From an uncultured Pseudodesulfovibrio sp. (GTDB taxonomy: Bacteria; Desulfobacterota; Desulfovibrionia; Desulfovibrionales; Desulfovibrionaceae): a stretch of 7,344 bases of DNA. Of this stretch, positions 6,860 to 7,344 are shown one piece after another. The stretch spans positions 1 to 7,344 of the forward strand of contig CAMYLL010000129.1 of NCBI GenBank assembly GCA_947259235.1. The letters run 5' to 3'. The notes under the pieces were generated by a model. That model did not search any database. It saw only the letters and a list, made by a program, of their open reading frames with translations, and had not been told where the DNA came from. The position numbers were made by a program, and so were the translations under genes. Positions within the stretch are counted from its first letter, which is position 1. Each line of letters opens with the position of its first letter.

Positions 6860-6887
6860 GTTTTATCGTGTTACGGTTCTGTTACAA
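6852..6887 (-). promoter_or_regulatory. Pho-box promoter of the phoR-pit-DUF47 operon
   Basis: On the minus strand TTGTAAC (6887-6881) and CCGTAAC (6876-6870) are 11 bp apart and form one Pho box. After 12 bp comes TACAAT (6857-6852), five of six matches to the -10 consensus. The -35 position (6880-6875, AGAACC) is poor, as is usual for promoters where PhoB replaces the -35 contact. Transcription would start near 6845. The layout supports control by the phosphate regulator, though binding is inferred from the pattern. Confidence 0.6.
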
Positions 6888-7010
6888 TGATTTTCGGCAA
6901 ATATGCCGGTTGATTGAGGAGAAACAACGGACGTGTCCTCTCTGCCTGTCCACAGGATGCCCCTTCCCGTTGCCGGGTACAAGGGCCTTAGAGCTCCGCC
7001 CCTGCCTGGA

Positions 7011-7328
7011 TCAATCAAGAGAGGCGCACCATGGTGCGCCTCCCTCGTGGAACATGCTTTCGGCAACCTCCGGGACTCCCGTCCGAACCAGCCGTGGCGC
7101 CTCAGGTTTGAAGCCGCGCATGCACTCCATGAGATACACGGAGACCTCGACCCGGACGATGCCGCCCTCTTCGATGACCCGGACGTTGTTCTCCGGGATG
7201 AGGGCCATGTCCTCGGCCACGTCCATCCACTTGCCTTCGAGCCACTTGGGGCTCACGCCCTGTCCCTCCATGTCGGCCAGGGAATAGCTCTCGGCCACGA
7301 CCCACTCGTCTTCCTGTACAGCTGGCAT
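7011..7328 (-). CDS. Small acidic protein of unknown function
   Basis: I do not recognise this 105-residue protein. The start is well supported: AAGGAG (7343-7338) lies 8 nt before the ATG. The product is strongly acidic (about 20 Asp/Glu against 8 Lys/Arg), has four Trp (9, 29, 34, 100) and two Cys (69, 101), and shows no signal peptide, membrane segment or known motif. The middle (about 47-69) alternates hydrophobic and polar residues, as in beta strands, so a small soluble cytoplasmic fold is likely. The last eight codons before Leu-Asp (residues 96-103) are written in a perfect 22-bp palindrome, so the C-terminal end may be dictated by a terminator. The gene lies upstream of, and on the same strand as, the kinase, but the Pho-box promoter separates them by over 250 bp. 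A role in phosphate control cannot be claimed. Confidence 0.75.
   Translation of the reverse strand: MPAVQEDEWVVAESYSLADMEGQGVSPKWLEGKWMDVAEDMALIPENNVRVIEEGGIVRVEVSVYLMECMRGFKPEAPRLVRTGVPEVAESMFHEGGAPWCASLD
7021..7042 (-). terminator. Perfect palindrome at the end of the small gene, probable terminator
   Basis: GAGGCGCACCA followed by TGGTGCGCCTC is a perfect 22-bp palindrome. It can fold into a stem of 8-9 bp with a small CCATGG or ATGG loop. On the minus strand it is followed by TCTTGATTGAT, only moderately T-rich, so termination may be incomplete. It ends 8 nt before the TGA stop of the small gene, inside its coding sequence. Confidence 0.45.
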
Positions 7329-7344
7329 TGCGCTGACTCCTTCG

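Noticed and set aside
6868..7287. + strand open frames between the Pho boxes and the window end, which the three + facing Pho-box units might drive
   Set aside because: They overlap the small minus-strand gene in antisense, and the one GAGGAG in front of a GTG (near 6917) is too far from it. Sequence composition is shadow-like. A non-coding transcript cannot be excluded but has no support.

Overview
The window is GC-rich bacterial chromosome, with strong codon bias toward G/C at third positions and canonical AAGGAG-type ribosome binding sites. The protein sequences, especially the PhoR-type kinase and the Pit plus DUF47 pair, look most like Desulfovibrionaceae (sulfate-reducing Desulfobacterota). 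This placement rests on sequence feel, not on a search. All six genes appear intact, and I see no insertion sequence, tRNA, rRNA, CRISPR array or phage gene.

Layout. (1) 1-172 is an upstream region with no convincing gene. (2) 173-1834 (+) is ilvD, dihydroxy-acid dehydratase of branched-chain amino-acid synthesis, closed by a hairpin terminator at 1860-1894. (3) Convergent to it, 1922-2662 (-) is a stand-alone HD-GYP phosphodiesterase. Its likely promoter (2721-2749) has a 19-bp Fur-like palindrome between -35 and -10. (4) 2971-6756 (-) is a three-gene phosphate cluster, transcribed phoR-like sensor kinase, then pit transporter, then DUF47/PhoU-like accessory protein. It ends at a strong intrinsic terminator (2914-2948). 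(5) In front of the kinase, 6831-6887 holds five 7-bp Pho-box half-sites in 11-bp steps, two pointing with the operon and three pointing against it. (6) 7011-7328 (-) is a small acidic protein that I do not recognise; its last codons coincide with a perfect 22-bp palindrome.

How it works together. The kinase probably senses phosphate status and phosphorylates a PhoB-type regulator. No such regulator is encoded in the window. PhoB would act on the Pho boxes to control the kinase, the transporter and the PhoU-like partner as one unit. ilvD and the HD-GYP gene look unrelated to this circuit. I do not see a wholly new system. The most original points are regulatory: the opposed Pho-box array, the pairing of a PhoR kinase with Pit/DUF47 instead of Pst/PhoU, a hairpin that would hide the pit ribosome binding site, and the operator at the HD-GYP promoter.
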